37,900 bases of DNA, taken from contig JAQUTD010000005.1 of assembly GCA_028709955.1 (NCBI GenBank), positions 1 through 37,900 on the forward strand. Reading direction: 5' to 3'. Below are positions 35,233 to 37,900 of this stretch, piece after piece. The position numbers and the translations under genes were made by a program. Source of the DNA: Bacteroidales bacterium (GTDB lineage: Bacteria > Bacteroidota > Bacteroidia > Bacteroidales > P3). How positions within the stretch are numbered: the stretch's first letter is position 1; each line of letters opens with the position of its first letter. The notes beneath the pieces were generated by a model, which was given only the letters and a program-made list of their open reading frames with translations, ran no database searches and was not told where the DNA came from.

Positions 35233-37263
35233 ATGAAAAAACAATTAATAATTAGCTCAATGGTCACCCTTTCCATAATATTTCTCTTTAATCTTTCTCT
35301 TCATTCACAAGGAGATTGGCAATGGGCAAGGTCTTTTACAGGATATGATGGATCAATTACCTATCTACCCAATAATATTACTCGTAGCGTTTTTGACAGT
35401 TATGGGAATATATATATTGCTGGTAACATTGGTGATGATGTAAAATTTAACAATCAAGAACAATTATCAACCGATCCAAAAATGAGAAATTCAGGTTTAA
35501 TTTTAGCTAAACTTGATAATAACGGAAACCTTTTATGGAGAAAAACTATTAGGAGTACTGAATGCATATCTAATACTTATTGGATGGATATTGTTGGAGA
35601 TACTTCAATTGTGCTTTTTGCCAATAGTTACGGTCCGAAAGAAAGTGAAGATTCGTTGTTGTATTTAGATACTTTAATTGTTGGTTTATCGCCCAATCCC
35701 ATACTCAACAAAATGCCAAAAGGAGGATTGGATTGTTTTATTAGTTTTGATTTGAACGGCAATAAACAAAATGAAGTTTTTATTCAACACAAACAAATTT
35801 ATACTCAAGGAAATGAATCGGATTATCAAATATTTGAGGCTATTTCTACAATTCCATTCGTAATAGATTATTATGGTAATACATATTTTTGTGTCACGCC
35901 ATTTATTCCTCAAAAAATGGATACCTTAAAATTACTTATTAATAACAACAAAGAATATAGTTACAAAGTAGGAGATATTCAAGATAATGCTTTTATGTTA
36001 AAATTTAATTCAAATTTTGATTTAATATGGATAAAAGAAATAATAAAGGATACTTTTTGTCTTGGAGATGGAAATTCTTCATTAATTTTCAATCCAGAAA
36101 TTTCAAGTATTTCTAAGGACAATGATAAAGACAATTGTATTTATTTGACTGGAGCTATTCAAAAAGTAAGAGAATCTGACACAAATTTCTATATGGAGAT
36201 GGATTTGGGTTCTAATCAGAAGTTAAAATTTAATGATATAGGATGGGGAAGTGTTGGTTTTACTATAAAATATGATAGCTCAGGTAATGCTGTTTGGGCA
36301 AATCAAATCTATGGAGAAAAAAGATTTTACCCTATTACACCATCATTTTATAACTATTCAACAAGTGTAGTAAATTCAAAGATAAATCAAACAAATGAAT
36401 ATTTATACATAATTGGAGAAGCTGGATATTGTACATCTTATTCACAAAATGGAGAAAGAATAATTGACACAACAGCTTTTAAACTATTTTTTGATGATAG
36501 CACTCAACTTATACTTGAAATAGACTCTCTCTCCGATTATACAACTTCTAATGTTTTCTTTGCTAAACTAAACATTCAAACAGGTAAATATATTTCTCAT
36601 GGAAAAATAAAATGCAATTTGAAAAATAGTAACATTTACCAAAACGACATACCAATTATTTTACATAATAATCAAGTTTTTACTCATGCTTTTTATTGGG
36701 GCTACCTAAACGGAGTTAGAGAGAATTATTATATAGGTAAAGGAAGAGCTGGACTTGCACTTGTAAGATGGAAAGAAAACGGTGAATTGATAGAAGCAAT
36801 TAATATACCTGTTTATAATGATATAAGTAGTGTTCATTCTGGAAATGCTATACTTAGAAATAATGGAGATTTATTTGTAACAGGAACGTATAAAAAAAAT
36901 ATTACCTTTGGAGATAATGTACTAAGCGGAAGTAATGCTTGGGCAAATGTTTATATGGCAAAATATAATGATATCAGCTTTGTTCACCCTTACGGAATCG
37001 GAATTGAAAGTATTTCTACAAATAAAGGAGAGAACCTATTGATTTACCCTAATCCAACAAAAAACATTGTAAATATTGAATCAAAAGGAGAAATAATAAA
37101 CTCCTATACATTATATAATATTGGAGGACAAACAATAATTAAGAGTGAAAAGTTAAAAGTGAAAAGTGAAAAGTTAGATCTTTCCAATCTTCCCAAAGGA
37201 GTATATATTATAAAAGTAAGAACCGAAAAGAATGTTTATTCTCATAAGGTAATTAAAAACTAA
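35233..37263 (+). CDS. T9SS type A sorting-domain secreted protein
   Basis: Signal peptide; beta-propeller-like DSYGNIYIAGNIGDD; C-terminal LLIYPNPTKNIVNIESKG...YTLYNIGGQTIIKS...LDLSNLPKGVYIIKVRTEKNVYSHKVIKN. Confidence 0.88.
   Translation: MKKQLIISSMVTLSIIFLFNLSLHSQGDWQWARSFTGYDGSITYLPNNITRSVFDSYGNIYIAGNIGDDVKFNNQEQLSTDPKMRNSGLILAKLDNNGNLLWRKTIRSTECISNTYWMDIVGDTSIVLFANSYGPKESEDSLLYLDTLIVGLSPNPILNKMPKGGLDCFISFDLNGNKQNEVFIQHKQIYTQGNESDYQIFEAISTIPFVIDYYGNTYFCVTPFIPQKMDTLKLLINNNKEYSYKVGDIQDNAFMLKFNSNFDLIWIKEIIKDTFCLGDGNSSLIFNPEISSISKDNDKDNCIYLTGAIQKVRESDTNFYMEMDLGSNQKLKFNDIGWGSVGFTIKYDSSGNAVWANQIYGEKRFYPITPSFYNYSTSVVNSKINQTNEYLYIIGEAGYCTSYSQNGERIIDTTAFKLFFDDSTQLILEIDSLSDYTTSNVFFAKLNIQTGKYISHGKIKCNLKNSNIYQNDIPIILHNNQVFTHAFYWGYLNGVRENYYIGKGRAGLALVRWKENGELIEAINIPVYNDISSVHSGNAILRNNGDLFVTGTYKKNITFGDNVLSGSNAWANVYMAKYNDISFVHPYGIGIESISTNKGENLLIYPNPTKNIVNIESKGEIINSYTLYNIGGQTIIKSEKLKVKSEKLDLSNLPKGVYIIKVRTEKNVYSHKVIKN
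37145..37179 (+). repeat. 7-bp tandem repeat x5 inside T9SS gene
   Basis: GTGAAAA GTTAAAA GTGAAAA GTGAAAA GTTAGAT, encoding KSEKLKVKSEKL. Confidence 0.85.
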
Positions 37264-37287
37264 TAATGGATTTTATTAGCGATAAAG

Positions 37288-37329
37288 AAAGGGAAGAATG
37301 GTTTTAAGCATTTCTTCCCTTTTGTTTTT
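37288..37329 (+). terminator. Hairpin terminator after T9SS gene
   Basis: AAAGGGAAGAA / TTCTTCCCTTT arms followed by T-rich tail. Confidence 0.75.
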
Positions 37330-37362
37330 CAACCTTAATGATTGAAATAAACAAACTCTATT

Positions 37363-37813
37363 TTATTTCTTCATCCCGTTGTTTTTCAAAACTGCATCAA
37401 TTAAAGGTTGTTTTCCTCTGAAACGAACATACATATTCATTGCTTCATCGGTACTTCCTTTTGAAAGTATTTCGTTTTTAAATTTATCGGCAGTTGTTTT
37501 ATCAAAAATATCTACTGCTTCCAAGAAAGTATTAAATGCATCCACATCCAAAACTTCTGACCATACATAAGAATAGTATCCAACAGCATATTCTCCACTA
37601 AATACATGTGAGAAATAAGTTGAACGATAGCGTGGAGGGATTTGAGAGATTAAAACAATCTTTTTACCATAAAGCTCTGTTAAGATTCTAAGTTTCATTT
37701 CTGCAGTAGCCTTATTGTTGAAAGTAAATGCAAGAATATTCCAAAATCAAATTAAAGGTTTTACAACTTACGGCAGTAGCTTTATAAACTACAAGATTGT
37801 TTTAATTAATCAT
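37363..37813 (-). pseudogene. Chimeric remnant: decayed addA 5' end joined to the C-terminal end of an M3 peptidase (Dcp-like) gene
   Basis: 37658-37813 matches addA 5' end (34214-34411) with substitutions and a 41-bp deletion; 37363 to about 37640 encodes QIPPRYRSTYFSHVFSGEYAVGYYSYVWSEVLDVDAFNTF... typical of the M3 C-terminus. Confidence 0.8.
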
Positions 37814-37900
37814 TTGAGTTAAATTATAGTCTATTTACTAATTCTTTAATCTTTATTGTTTTTGAGCAATTAAAATGACCTTGAGGACATTTTTTATATC

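Overview
This AT-rich window looks like a chromosomal segment of a Bacteroidota (probably Bacteroidales) genome. Support comes from a GldH lipoprotein, type IX secretion (T9SS) sorting tails, a CHU_C/gliding-type protein and TAnnTTTG-type promoters. I saw no rRNA, tRNA, CRISPR array, prophage or intact transposon. Recognisable genes are: an arginase-fold protein, an NtrC-like regulator, an M16 peptidase, a FucP-like MFS transporter, an MGMT, a small Cys/His-rich secreted peptide next to an ECF sigma / small membrane protein / CnrX-Spy-like module, a GT39 and a GT2-fusion glycosyltransferase, RocD, a CDF transporter, a TPR protein, a DHOD-like protein, a four-helix-bundle protein, HolB, a PSP1/RicT protein, GldH, PBP1A, a degenerate serine-recombinase homologue, a Tyr/Asn/His-rich secreted protein, AddB- and AddA-like helicase/nuclease subunits separated by a CHU_C protein, and a T9SS cargo protein. 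The strongest leads are: (1) several intergenic arrays with a 21-23 bp (about two helical turns) period and locus-specific cores; (2) the putative metal-responsive ECF module with a Cys/His-rich peptide; (3) a resolvase-like protein that appears to lack all catalytic residues; (4) a cluster of gene-end duplications around addA and the T9SS gene, including a chimeric addA/M3-peptidase pseudogene. All family calls are by eye, with no database search.
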